A stretch of 64,000 nucleotides of DNA from Amycolatopsis pretoriensis (GTDB lineage Bacteria; Actinomycetota; Actinomycetes; Mycobacteriales; Pseudonocardiaceae). Below the pieces are notes generated by a model. The model saw only the letters and a program-made list of their open reading frames with translations, made no database searches and was not told where the DNA came from. The translations under genes were made by a program, and so were the position numbers. Positions 45,741 through 54,544 of this stretch are shown here, piece after piece (within the stretch, counting starts at the first letter, position 1; each line of letters opens with the position of its first letter). The stretch covers positions 930,001-994,000 of the forward strand of contig NZ_FNUJ01000002.1 in NCBI RefSeq assembly GCF_900107925.1. Reading direction: 5' to 3'.

Positions 45741-47856
45741 CTCATTGCCGGTCAAGGCCGATCCCGTGCTCGACGGCGAGCTGATCGACGACACGTTGCC
45801 ACAACCGCGCCCGCGCGCACCGAAGAGGAATCGCTTCGTGTTGTGGTGGCTGCACTCATCGCGCGTGCCGTTGTGGCTGAAGAGCAAGCCGCAGGCGAGG
45901 CAGGCACTTAAGGATGCCGTGGTGTGGCTGGTGCTGTCGCCGTTGCGGTTCCTCGGTGCCGTGGTGCGCGGTATTGTGGTCGGCGCGCGGTGGTGGCGCG
46001 GTTGGGTGACTGTCCGGGACTACCGGACGGCCGCCGAGGAGTCCGAGAAGCTCGCCGACAAGTTCACCGAGATTCGCGCGTTGACGTTGTTCCGGTGGAA
46101 GGTCACCGGCGCCGTCGCGGTCGTGACGGCTGTAGCGGTCGCCATCGTCGATCTCGTGTACGGAACCGATCCTTTGTGGATCGGCGGCGCCGCTGCCTCA
46201 GTGGCGCTCGCGATCCTCGGGCGAAGGAAGGACGGGAGTCCTGGCCGTAAGCCAGCGCTCGCCGGGCCACGGACGTTGACGTGGACGATGGACCCGCAAG
46301 TCCTGGTGGACGCGTTCCGAGACGCGAAGCTGATCGGCAAGGACGAGACGTTGCGGCTCGTCGAACGTGCGACGCGCGTCGGAGACGGCTGGGCCGTCAC
46401 CGTCGATCTCCCTGCCACCCGCAAGGCGGCCGACGTGGTGAAGAACCGGGACGCGCTCGCGTCGGCGCTTGCCGTCGATGAGGTACAGCTCATCGTGGAG
46501 CGCGTTCGGGGCAATGGCGGGCACGCCGGGCGGGTCTCGGTGTGGGTTGCCGACGAAGACCCGTACAGCTCGCCACCTTTGCGGACGCCGCTGCTCGGGG
46601 TGGCACAGTGGGACGCGTGGCGACCGATCCCGTTCGGACGGGACGCGCGAGACCGGCGGATCGACCTTCCGCTGGTGTGGACGTCGCTGCTTGTGGGTGC
46701 GATTCCGCGGCAGGGTAAGACGTTTGCCGCCCGGCTCGCGGCGGCTGGGCTCAGCCTGGACGCGTGGGTGCGGCTGTACGTGGCGGACTTCAAGGCTGGG
46801 AAGGACTGGGACGCGGCCGGCCTGGTGGCTCACCGGTTCATGTCCGGAGACGAACCCGAACACGTCCTGGCGCTCGTGGACTGGCTGATCGAGCTGGTCG
46901 GCGAGGTTCAGACGCGGTTCCGGCGGATGCGCGACCTGGATGACCTGACGTGCCCGGAGTCGAAGGTCACGCCGGAGATGTCCCGCGATAAGGCGTTGGA
47001 CATGCCGATTACGGCGATCTTCATCGATGAGGTCCAAGTTCCCTTGGAAGACCGCACACCCGTTGACGTTCAAGGAAAGAAGCTTCCTGCGGGTGAGTAC
47101 GTCGGCGAGCTGCTGACGTGGCTGGCGAAGAAGGGGCCGGCGGCCGGGATTGTGCTCGTGCTCGCCACGCAGCGGCCGGACTCGAAGACGATCCCGTCCG
47201 GGCTGCGGGCTGTGCTCGGGTCGCGGTTCGCGCTGCGGGTGATGGACTGGCGCGACTCGAACATCGTGTTGGGCGAGCAGATGAACACGCGCGGGTTCGA
47301 CTCGTCCAGGCTGCTGCCGTCGCATAAGGGCGTGGGCATCCTGCGGCCGGACGGCGACACGGCGGCCGGGGCGGACGTGCTGGCTATGACGGTCCGGACC
47401 TACTACATGCCGAACGAGGACTGGCGGACCATCTGTGAGCAGGGCCGGGCGCTGCGCGAAGCGGCCGGGACGCTGACTGGCCACGCGGCCGGGCAGGACG
47501 CGACGCCGGTACTCGACCACGCTGCGGCGGTCAAGGCGATCGGTGCAGGTCAGTCCATTGACACGGTTCAGCTGCCTGAGCTGCTCGCGTCGCTCGTCGA
47601 CTACCTGGGCGACGATCTCGGCCCGGACGGCCGAGAGTTCGTGCCTACGGCCGAACTGCTCGACGCCCTGGAGATCGACCGCAAGACGTTCGCGCAGGAG
47701 ATGACCGACCTGGGATGCCGGCCGACGCGCGACCGCGTGCCGGGCGAGGACGGCGAGATTCGGCAGGTACGCGGGTACTTGACGGCTGAAATCAGGAGCG
47801 CAATTGGCCGCGTAACCACTGACACCGGCGCGACAGACGAGGACGGCCGACCATGA
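45733..47856 (+). CDS. traB: FtsK/SpoIIIE-type DNA translocase (TraB-like)
   Basis: 707 residues from ATG 45733. Two N-terminal membrane helices (near residues 110-160: WKVTGAVAVVTAVAVAIVDLVYG, then LWIGGAAASVALAIL). The motor domain has SLLVGAIPRQGKTFAARLAAAG as Walker A, MPITAIFIDEVQ as Walker B, and GIVLVLATQRPDSKTIPSGLRAVLGSRFALRVMDWRDSNIVLG as the conserved later block. The C-terminus (PTAELLDALEIDRKTFAQEMTDLG) is a winged-helix-like DNA-binding part. Such proteins move double-stranded DNA between mycelia as hexamers in Streptomyces elements. Coupled to both neighbours. Confidence 0.9.
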   Translation: MTDSLPVKADPVLDGELIDDTLPQPRPRAPKRNRFVLWWLHSSRVPLWLKSKPQARQALKDAVVWLVLSPLRFLGAVVRGIVVGARWWRGWVTVRDYRTAAEESEKLADKFTEIRALTLFRWKVTGAVAVVTAVAVAIVDLVYGTDPLWIGGAAASVALAILGRRKDGSPGRKPALAGPRTLTWTMDPQVLVDAFRDAKLIGKDETLRLVERATRVGDGWAVTVDLPATRKAADVVKNRDALASALAVDEVQLIVERVRGNGGHAGRVSVWVADEDPYSSPPLRTPLLGVAQWDAWRPIPFGRDARDRRIDLPLVWTSLLVGAIPRQGKTFAARLAAAGLSLDAWVRLYVADFKAGKDWDAAGLVAHRFMSGDEPEHVLALVDWLIELVGEVQTRFRRMRDLDDLTCPESKVTPEMSRDKALDMPITAIFIDEVQVPLEDRTPVDVQGKKLPAGEYVGELLTWLAKKGPAAGIVLVLATQRPDSKTIPSGLRAVLGSRFALRVMDWRDSNIVLGEQMNTRGFDSSRLLPSHKGVGILRPDGDTAAGADVLAMTVRTYYMPNEDWRTICEQGRALREAAGTLTGHAAGQDATPVLDHAAAVKAIGAGQSIDTVQLPELLASLVDYLGDDLGPDGREFVPTAELLDALEIDRKTFAQEMTDLGCRPTRDRVPGEDGEIRQVRGYLTAEIRSAIGRVTTDTGATDEDGRP

Positions 47857-48017
47857 GCGCCGCTCGTTCCGAAGAGCCGCAGATCCGGGTTATCCTACCT
47901 GCGGGATTGCCGGAGCTGACGCCTGCAGTCGCGCGCGCATTGCTGGCCGTTCTGATCGAGGTTACTGAGGTGCCGGTGCTCGACGTGCCGGAGGAGGAGG
48001 TGAACCGTGACAGCTGA
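47853..48017 (+). CDS. Small protein between TraB and integrase
   Basis: 54 residues; the ATG overlaps the TraB-like stop (ATGA) and the stop overlaps the integrase GTG. The core LPAGLPELTPAVARALLAVLIEVTEVP is helical. Not recognised, but the coupling on both sides makes it a likely real gene of the operon. Confidence 0.6.
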   Translation: MSAARSEEPQIRVILPAGLPELTPAVARALLAVLIEVTEVPVLDVPEEEVNRDS

Positions 48018-49761
48018 AATCATCAGTGACCCGTGGGCAACGCTGGACGACCTTCTGGGACTTGAGGTCGCCGACGTGGCGGACGACGGGATCGGGACGC
48101 TGGCGGCCTACGGCCGGTGCTCGACCGAGGACAACCAGGACCCGGAGACGTCGCGTGGTTGGCAGTTCGGGAACGCGCGCAAGTTCGTCGAGCCGCTCGG
48201 CGGGCAGATCGTCGCGGAGTTCTTCGACGTCGGGCAGTCACGGTCCGTCCCGTGGGAACGGCGAACCGACGGCGCGCGGCTGCTCGCCGAGCTGAAGAAC
48301 CCGCGCCGCGGCTGGGACGCGATCGTCGTCGGCGAGGGCACGCGGTGCTGGTTCGGCAACCAGTTCTCGCTCATCGCGCCGAAGTTCGCTGCCTACGGGG
48401 TTGATCTGTGGGTGCCAGAACTCGGCGGCAAGTACGACCCCAGGAACCCGTCGCACAAGATGCTGATGAGTGTGCTCGGCGGAATGAGCGAGTCCGAGCG
48501 GCAGCATGTTCAGGCGCGCGTCCGGGCCGCGATGGACGCACAGGTGATCAACGAAGGACGGCATCAGGGCGGCCGGGCGCCGTACGGGTACGTCGTCGTC
48601 GACAGCGGTCCGCACCCGAACCCGAGGAAAGCCGCGGAAGGGTTCAAGCTGCGGGTGCTGGCGATTGACGAGACGACGGTGGACGTTGTGCGCCGGATCT
48701 TCGCCGAGTACCTCGACGGCAACGGCGATCGAGCGATCGCCAACCTGCTCAACCGCGACGGCATTCCTTGTCCCTCCGCACATCGGCCGGACCAGAATCG
48801 GCACCGGCTTGCCGACGGCTGGCAAGGAAGCTCCGTACGAGCGATCCTCGATAACCCGCGATACACCGGCTACGCGATCTTCGGGCGTTGGACGAAACAT
48901 GAGATGTTGCTCGACCCGGAAGATGTCGCCGCGGGCCACGTGGTGCGGTTCAAGCGCGCGGCGCCGGACCGGATCGTACGGTCGCGTGATCAGGCGCATC
49001 CGGCGATCGTGTCCGTGGAGACCTTCACGCAGGCTCAGCTACTGCGCCGGTCGAAGTCGGCAGGCGGGTTGAAGACGGCGCGCAAGGCGGAGCGGGGCGC
49101 CCGAAAGACGGCACGGTCGTACCTGCTGCGCGGCCTCGTCCGATGTGGAGTATGCGGCCGGAAGATGCAAGGAGCCACAATCAGGAAGGGCGCCTACTAC
49201 CGCTGCACCTCGCGGACCATGGCGCCCAGCTCGCAGAAACTGGCGGATCACCCGAAGACGGTCAACCTGCGCGAAGGCGTCGTCGTCAAGGCGATCAACG
49301 GATGGCTCCACGAGCTGTTCCACCCCGACAACCGCGACCGGACGGCGGCCGCGCTACTCGGGTCGGAGGGCAGCCCGGCCAGCAGTGGCCCGCTCGAAGC
49401 TGCCCGAAACCGGCTGGCGGACGCGGAGTCGAGGCTTCAGCGGTATCAAGCAGCGATCGCGGCGGGCGTCGAGCCCGAAGCACTCGTCGACCCGATAAAC
49501 CAGGCACAGGCAGAACGAGCCGCCGCAAAAGCACAGATCGAGAGCATTCCGCCAGGGACGGGCGTGACGCGCGGCGAGATCTACGCGAGGATCGATGCAC
49601 TCGGCGACGTCTGCGGCACCCTGGCCGACGCAACCACAGCAGGCATGAGCCGCCTGTACCGAGCGTTGAACCTGGAGCTACGCTACGAACCAAAAGAGCT
49701 GGCCGTCTATGCGACGACCAGCCCAGGTGTAGATAGTGCGTGTGTCCGAGGGGGGACTTGA
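48007..49761 (+). CDS. int: Large serine integrase
   Basis: 584 residues from GTG 48007 behind GGAGGAGG. Resolvase domain AAYGRCSTEDNQDPETSRGWQ with the nucleophile Ser near residue 39. Recombinase domain GGRAPYGYVVVDSGPHPN ... VDVVRRIFAEYLDGNGDRAIANLLNRDGIPCPS ... ILDNPRYTGYAIFGRW; zinc ribbon VRCGVCGRKMQGATIRKGAYYRCTSR; C-terminal coiled coil from about residue 460. The last codons and the stop lie in the 3' end of the convergent tRNA-Leu gene, so integration completed the reading frame. This fits an integrase using the tRNA 3' end as attB. Related to the recombinase at 24824. Confidence 0.9.
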   Translation: MTAEIISDPWATLDDLLGLEVADVADDGIGTLAAYGRCSTEDNQDPETSRGWQFGNARKFVEPLGGQIVAEFFDVGQSRSVPWERRTDGARLLAELKNPRRGWDAIVVGEGTRCWFGNQFSLIAPKFAAYGVDLWVPELGGKYDPRNPSHKMLMSVLGGMSESERQHVQARVRAAMDAQVINEGRHQGGRAPYGYVVVDSGPHPNPRKAAEGFKLRVLAIDETTVDVVRRIFAEYLDGNGDRAIANLLNRDGIPCPSAHRPDQNRHRLADGWQGSSVRAILDNPRYTGYAIFGRWTKHEMLLDPEDVAAGHVVRFKRAAPDRIVRSRDQAHPAIVSVETFTQAQLLRRSKSAGGLKTARKAERGARKTARSYLLRGLVRCGVCGRKMQGATIRKGAYYRCTSRTMAPSSQKLADHPKTVNLREGVVVKAINGWLHELFHPDNRDRTAAALLGSEGSPASSGPLEAARNRLADAESRLQRYQAAIAAGVEPEALVDPINQAQAERAAAKAQIESIPPGTGVTRGEIYARIDALGDVCGTLADATTAGMSRLYRALNLELRYEPKELAVYATTSPGVDSACVRGGT

Positions 49762-49826
49762 ACCCCCACGCCCGTTAAGGGCACTAGCACCTCAAGCTAG
49801 CGCGTCTGCCATTCCGCCACTCGGAC
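49743..49826 (-). tRNA. tRNA-Leu (anticodon GAG)
   Basis: The minus-strand sequence folds into a class II tRNA: acceptor arms GTCCGAG and CTCGGAC, anticodon stem CTAGC/GCTAG around the loop TTGAGGT, a long variable arm (CCCTTAACGGG), T-arm GGGGG TTCAAGT CCCCC, discriminator A. The CCA end is not encoded. The gene is complete and should be functional after integration. Its 3' end overlaps the integrase gene and its 5' half overlaps the end of the SARP regulator gene. Confidence 0.95.
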
Positions 49827-51546
49827 CTGCTGAAGAAAGAGTATACGGCTCCTCCACACCCTCGTTCAGGGGGGTCTCGATCGCCCCCTCCCCTCCCTCT
49901 GGCATCATCGAGCCGTTTCGGACCTGCTGCATCGATTCAGCGAATAGTCTGACCGGCTCCTCGTACGCGTACCCGTCCGGACCCGAAACCGACAGCAAGT
50001 GCGCGTCCACCAGGGACTCCAAGAGGAGCCTTGCGTCCCTGACAGGCAGCTCCAAGACCGCCGATGCCGTTGACGCCGAGAAGCGTGGGAAAGCCGACAG
50101 GCCCTCGAACGCCCGCCTCTGCCATGGCGTCAGCTCCCCCACCGCCGACTCGTACGGCCTCTCTATCGCCTGGCACTCCGGGGGCCTGGCCGGCGCTCCC
50201 GGGGCTGGGCGGCCCACCCTCTGCAACGCCTGCTCCATCGTCCAGTCCGGGCGGGATGCCAGTCTCTCGCCGATCGCTCGGATCACCTGTGGCAGCCCCG
50301 CCGTTCGCGAGGCCAGCTCCTGGGTCGCACTCGAATGAAACCCCGCTCGGTCCTCGCCCACCAACGAAGTCAGGAGCGCTACCGACTCCGGGACGCTCAT
50401 GCCACCCAGCTTCGTCCAGTGGGCGTGCGGTACGTCGTACAAGCGCCTGCGGGCCGTGATCAGCACCGCCGGGCCTCCTGCTCCCGGTAGCAACGTGCGA
50501 ACGTCGTCGCTCGGGTGGGCGTTGTCCAGGACCACCAGCACTCGACGGCCCGTTGTTCTCGTTCGCCACAGGGCCGCGCGCTCGCTTGCCGAGGCCGGGA
50601 GGTCGCTGATCCCTATTCCGTGCAGCAGCTCGGACAACGGGTCCGCCGACTCCGCCAGGTCCAGGAACAGCTGGCCGTCCGGGAAGTCCACCTTCCGGGC
50701 GATGTGGATCGCCAGCGCCGTCTTGCCGATCGCCGCCAGGCCCTCGATGCCGATCACCGGCAACGGTGCTCGCGGACTCGTCAACGCCGCTGTGAGCGCC
50801 TCCGTCTCGGGTTTTCGGCCGACGAAGTCCGGGAGGTCCGGGGGCAGCTGGGACGGGCGGGACACGGCCGGCGCCAGCGACGGGTCCGCCGCCAGGATGC
50901 GGCGCTGCATCTCCCGCAGCTCGGGACCCGGGTAAAGCCCCAGTTCGGACTCCAGCAGCCGCTGCGTCGCCGCGAACAGCTCCAGTGCCTCCGCCTGGCG
51001 GCCCGCGCGGTACAGCGCCAGCATCTGCAGCTCACGCGGCCGCTCGCGCAACGGCTGCTCGGCGATCAGCTCCGTCAGGTCGACGTGCCGGCCCGCCGCG
51101 AGGTCCGCCGCCGCCAGGTCCTCTAGGGCCGTGAGACGCAGCTGGACCAGGCGCTCGCGGGCCGCCTCCACATACTCGCCGTTCACCCCGGACAGCGGCG
51201 TGCCGTGCCACAGCTCCAACGCGTCGCGCGGCGAAGGCAAAAGGCGCTCGAACTCCGTGACGTCCAGGGTGCCCGTGCGGATCGCGTAGCCGCCTCCGAG
51301 CGACTCGATCGGGACGCCTGCTTGCCGCAAGCGGGACACGTACGAGCGCACCATGCCGACCGCCGCCCGGGGTTCCGCGCCGCCCCACAACGCCGTGACC
51401 AGCTGGGATGGCGACAGCGGTGTCCCCTCCTGCAGGAGGAGCACCGCCAGGGCCGCCCGCTGCCGGGGCGGTCCCAGCTCGATCTCGACGTCGCCGCGCC
51501 ACGCCCGGACCGGGCCGAGGACTTCGAACCGCACCGCATCGGTCAC
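49792..51546 (-). CDS. AfsR/SARP-family regulator with NTPase domain
   Basis: 584 residues from a GTG. The N-terminal OmpR-type winged helix (RFEVLGPVRAWRGDVEIELGPPRQRAALAVLLLQ ... LVTALWGGAEPRAAVGMVRSYVSRLRQAG) and the bacterial transcriptional activation domain (up to about residue 220) mark a SARP. An NB-ARC-type NTPase follows (GIEGLAAIGKTALAIHIA; VLVVLDNAHPSDDV). The C-terminal TPR/sensor region of full AfsR is absent. The last codons (GPSGGMADALA, stop) are read from the tRNA-Leu gene. SARPs activate antibiotic or other secondary metabolism operons; the target could be the neighbouring genes, but this is not shown. It follows the NmrA gene by 36 bases. Confidence 0.85.
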   Translation of the reverse strand: MTDAVRFEVLGPVRAWRGDVEIELGPPRQRAALAVLLLQEGTPLSPSQLVTALWGGAEPRAAVGMVRSYVSRLRQAGVPIESLGGGYAIRTGTLDVTEFERLLPSPRDALELWHGTPLSGVNGEYVEAARERLVQLRLTALEDLAAADLAAGRHVDLTELIAEQPLRERPRELQMLALYRAGRQAEALELFAATQRLLESELGLYPGPELREMQRRILAADPSLAPAVSRPSQLPPDLPDFVGRKPETEALTAALTSPRAPLPVIGIEGLAAIGKTALAIHIARKVDFPDGQLFLDLAESADPLSELLHGIGISDLPASASERAALWRTRTTGRRVLVVLDNAHPSDDVRTLLPGAGGPAVLITARRRLYDVPHAHWTKLGGMSVPESVALLTSLVGEDRAGFHSSATQELASRTAGLPQVIRAIGERLASRPDWTMEQALQRVGRPAPGAPARPPECQAIERPYESAVGELTPWQRRAFEGLSAFPRFSASTASAVLELPVRDARLLLESLVDAHLLSVSGPDGYAYEEPVRLFAESMQQVRNGSMMPEGGEGAIETPLNEGVEEPYTLSSAGPSGGMADALA

Positions 51547-51582
51547 GCAGAGCGCAACCGGCGGCCGCGGATCGGTATTCCG

Positions 51583-52524
51583 TCACAGTCCCTTGAAGGC
51601 GTCCCGTCGCGCAGCGAGCCAGGTCGCGAAGTCCTGCAGACGCGGGTTGAGCTTCCGGACCGCTTCGGGGTCGCGCGCGCCGGCGAAGGCGTCTTCGTGC
51701 TCGGCGTAGTAGAAGAACATGTTCGACAGGTCGTCCGCGCCCGGGAAGCCCGACGCGCGCAGGGCCTCGACGCTCATCGGCCGGTACGCGACCTCCGTGC
51801 CGAGTTCCTTGGCGAACGCCGCCGCGTACTGCTCGCCGGTCAGGTTCTCCCCCGAGATGCTGATCGTCTCGCCGGCCAGCGACGGGCCCTGCGCGAATAC
51901 GCCGAACGCCGTCCGGCCGATGTCCTCCGACGCGATGCCCGGCAGCCGCCGGTCGGCCATCGGGAGGTGCAGCGCGACGACGCCGTCGTCGTCGCGGACC
52001 GGGCGGAAGAAGTCGAGGAAGGCCTCGAAGTAGAACGTCGTCGAGAGGAACGTCGTCGGGACGCCCGCCTCGACGAAGAACGCCTCCGCCTCGGCCTTGC
52101 TGTCGAAGTGCGGGACCTTGTACCGCTCGTGCAGCGTCGGGACGCGGTCGTCGCGCAGGTGCAGGCGGGTGTCGGGCAGGGTCGACCAGATCACGTGCCC
52201 GAGCCCCGTCGCCTTCGCCGCCGCGGCCATCGCGCGGGCCTGGTGCTGTTCGCGCTCGACGGAGTTGTACTCCCAGAACGCCGTGACGAGGTAAGCGCCG
52301 TACGCGCCTTCGAAGGCCTTCGTCAGGCTCGCTTCGTCGTCCAGGTCGGCGGCGACGACTTCGGCGCCGCGGGCGGCCAATGCCTGCGCGGCCGCGGAGT
52401 CCGGGTTGCGGGTGAGCGCGCGCAGCTTGAAGCGCTGCTCCGGGTCGTCGAGGATCGCGCGGGCCAGGCCGCCGCCCTGCTGGCCGGTCGCGCCGACGAC
52501 GGCGATGATCTTCGGGTCGGACAT
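51583..52524 (-). CDS. NmrA-family NAD(P)-binding protein
   Basis: 313 residues with GGAGGAGG before the ATG. IIAVVGATGQQGGGLARAIL is the Rossmann GxxGxxG loop; then RALTRNPDSAAAQALAARGAEVVAADLDD, and GAYLVTAFWEYNSVEREQHQARAMAAAAKATGLGHVIWSTL, the NmrA pattern without the SDR Tyr-Lys pair. These proteins act as redox-sensing regulators or atypical reductases. Probably in an operon with the SARP regulator. Confidence 0.85.
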   Translation of the reverse strand: MSDPKIIAVVGATGQQGGGLARAILDDPEQRFKLRALTRNPDSAAAQALAARGAEVVAADLDDEASLTKAFEGAYGAYLVTAFWEYNSVEREQHQARAMAAAAKATGLGHVIWSTLPDTRLHLRDDRVPTLHERYKVPHFDSKAEAEAFFVEAGVPTTFLSTTFYFEAFLDFFRPVRDDDGVVALHLPMADRRLPGIASEDIGRTAFGVFAQGPSLAGETISISGENLTGEQYAAAFAKELGTEVAYRPMSVEALRASGFPGADDLSNMFFYYAEHEDAFAGARDPEAVRKLNPRLQDFATWLAARRDAFKGL

Positions 52525-52692
52525 CGGGAACCTCCTCCGGATCGGGCCGGCGCGTTCCGGCCACCGCCCCAGGTAACCGCCGCGGTGTCTGCGTCTCGTG
52601 CACGGCGGGTGCACGCCGCGTGCACACGGTTTACAAGGTCGCCGCCGCTTCCTAGGATTCGCCGGTCGGGCCGCGGAACGGGAGGTTTTCGG

Positions 52693-53460
52693 ATGGGTCG
52701 GCGGCGGGACGACGACGAGATCTCCGTCGCCGAGCTGCTCCGGGAGACGGGCGCGACGCCGCGCTCGCTCGGCGGGCCGCCCGCGGCCGCGCCGTTCCGC
52801 GAGGAGGACACCGGCGACGGCTACCGCGAACGGCTCGAGCAGCGGGCCCGCGAGGCCGCGGCCGGCCAGCAACGGGCCGGCCGGCGGATCCGGTGGATCT
52901 CCGCGTTCGCGGGCGCCGTCGTGGTGCTCGGCAGCCTCGTGGTCATCGCGGTGACGTCGGGCGGCGCGCAGCAGCGACAAGCCACGCCGCAGGACCCGCT
53001 CGCGCCGGCGACGACGCCGCGTCCGACCACTCCCGCGCTGAGCCGGCCGAGTCCGACGCCGATCCCGTCCGTGCTGCGCCAGACTTCCACGCCCGCGTCG
53101 ACTTCAGCCGCGCCCAAGCCGCCACCACCGGTCGCCGCCTCCACGTGCGTCGTGCGCTTCGCCGTGCGCGACCAGTGGAACGACGGCTTCACCGCGGACG
53201 TCACCATCACCAACAAGAGCGACCAGACGCTGTCGCCGTGGACGCTCACCTGGACGTTCACCGCGGGGCAGCGGGTCACCCACGGCTGGGACGGCAAGTA
53301 CGGCCAGAGCGGGAGCCGGGTGACCGTGAACGCCGAGTCCTACAACGGCGTTCTCGCGCCGGGGGCGACCGTGAGCACCGGGTTGAACGGGGCTTTCGAC
53401 CACGGGAACCCGGCGCCGACGGCGTTCACCCTCAACGGCGCCCGCTGCGACGCGGGCTGA
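52693..53460 (+). CDS. Membrane-anchored CBM2-type protein
   Basis: 255 residues with GGGAGG before the ATG. A charged N-terminal cytoplasmic part, one membrane helix (WISAFAGAVVVLGSLVVIAV), a Pro/Thr-rich linker, then a cellulose-binding-like domain (CVVRFAVRDQWNDGFTADVTITNKSDQTLSPWTLTWTF ... VTHGWDGKYGQSGSRVTVNAESYNGVLAPGATVSTGLNG), with the paired cysteines and tryptophans of CBM family 2. It probably presents the carbohydrate-binding domain outside the membrane. No catalytic domain is attached. Its 3' end overlaps the convergent P450 gene. Confidence 0.8.
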   Translation: MGRRRDDDEISVAELLRETGATPRSLGGPPAAAPFREEDTGDGYRERLEQRAREAAAGQQRAGRRIRWISAFAGAVVVLGSLVVIAVTSGGAQQRQATPQDPLAPATTPRPTTPALSRPSPTPIPSVLRQTSTPASTSAAPKPPPPVAASTCVVRFAVRDQWNDGFTADVTITNKSDQTLSPWTLTWTFTAGQRVTHGWDGKYGQSGSRVTVNAESYNGVLAPGATVSTGLNGAFDHGNPAPTAFTLNGARCDAG

Positions 53461-54493
53461 TCATCCGCACGTCGGCCAGCTCCAGCAGGCCGTCCAGCTC
53501 GACGCGGGCGCGGGTGCGGCGCGGGTCGGGCAGCAACCCCTCGGCGCGGACGACGTCGAGCAGGCGGCTCGCGAGCGGCAGCACGAGGTGCCGGCCCCAG
53601 CAGCGCTCGCTGACGTGCCCGAACGGCAGGTAGCCCGGGTGGCGATCGGCGTCGAGGTCGGCCCAGCGCCGGGGCCGCCATTCGTCCGGCGCTTCCCAGA
53701 GCGCCGGTGACCGGTGGCTCAGGAGCGGCAGCAGCAGGACGTCGTCGCCGGGCGTGATGCGGGCGTCCACCTCGGTGAACTCCGGCGAGCGGACGCGCAG
53801 GACGTTCCACGACGGCGGCAGCAGCCGGAGCGCCTCGTTGATCACCCACTCGTTCGGGACGTCGTCGTCGAACGGCGCGCCCAGCCACACCGCGTTGGTC
53901 ACCAGCGCGGCGACGGTGAAGCAGATCGGCGCGGCGACCCGGCGGTAGAGGTACATCCGGAACCGCCGCTCGGCCAGGGTTTCCGCGGCCAGGACCTGCC
54001 GGGCGAGCGTGGACAGCTCCGCGTCCGGGCCCGGCCGGCGGGCCAGCGCGGCCCCGGCGGCGACGGCCGACCACGTCAGCTTCGGCGTCAGCTCCAGGCG
54101 ACGGTCGACGAGCACGCGGAACCGGCGCGTCTCGGGTCCGAAGACGAATCGACGCAGGTAGTCGTGGGGCACGGCGGGCCACGCACCGGTGAGATCGGGG
54201 TCGTCGGCGGGGCGCTTCAGCGCGGCCCGGACGTCCGCGCCCAGCGCCTGCATCAGGCTCGCGGACTCGGCGCGGGTGACCGGGCGGCCCAGCACCGGCT
54301 TGAACGTCGGGCGCTCCTCGGCGTTCGCCGGGCGGGCGCGCAGCACGGCGTCCATCAGCTCCGGATCGGCGATCCCGACGGTGTCCGGCTCGAGGCGGAA
54401 CAGCCCGTCGTCCCGGTGCTCGCGCAGCAGGTTCTCCAGGCGGGGTGCGAAGACGACCGCGCGGTGGGCGGGGGCGATGACCACGTTCGGCAC
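53432..54493 (-). CDS. Cytochrome P450 of an atropopeptide-like cluster
   Basis: 353 residues, short for a P450. The heme ligand motif is YLPFGHVSERCWGRHL (FxxGxxxCxG with Cys near residue 300), and the ExxR motif is NEALRLLP. The I-helix Thr region is hard to place. It lies 51 bases downstream of, and on the same strand as, a 25-codon precursor gene ending in alternating aromatic residues. In atropopeptide RiPPs (tryptorubin, amyxirubin) a single P450 forms several C-C and C-N crosslinks between aromatic side chains of such a core. The pairing makes this function likely. Confidence 0.75.
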   Translation of the reverse strand: MPNVVIAPAHRAVVFAPRLENLLREHRDDGLFRLEPDTVGIADPELMDAVLRARPANAEERPTFKPVLGRPVTRAESASLMQALGADVRAALKRPADDPDLTGAWPAVPHDYLRRFVFGPETRRFRVLVDRRLELTPKLTWSAVAAGAALARRPGPDAELSTLARQVLAAETLAERRFRMYLYRRVAAPICFTVAALVTNAVWLGAPFDDDVPNEWVINEALRLLPPSWNVLRVRSPEFTEVDARITPGDDVLLLPLLSHRSPALWEAPDEWRPRRWADLDADRHPGYLPFGHVSERCWGRHLVLPLASRLLDVVRAEGLLPDPRRTRARVELDGLLELADVRMISPRRSGRR

Positions 54494-54544
54494 TCCTCGA
54501 AGGGGAACGGGGGCCGGTCCCGGTGACCGGGACCGGCCGCGCGA

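Larger units (their letters stand above)
26275..49750. mobile_element. Putative AICE-like integrative element at tRNA-Leu
   Basis: The right end is well supported: integrase, FtsK/TraB translocase, excisionase and transfer-type genes lie in order and stop at the tRNA-Leu(GAG) gene. The left end is inferred only from a 9-base match (GTGTCCGAG) at 26275 or 26384 to the tRNA 3' end at 49742-49750. In this reading the element is about 23.5 kb and carries the nitrilase/TPR-cyclase operon and the Mokosh-like operon as cargo. The true left end could lie elsewhere, including outside the window. Confidence 0.45.

Noticed and set aside
51032..52627. Long minus-strand frame across the SARP and NmrA genes
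   Set aside because: Arg/Pro/Gly-rich shadow sequence out of frame with both well-supported genes.
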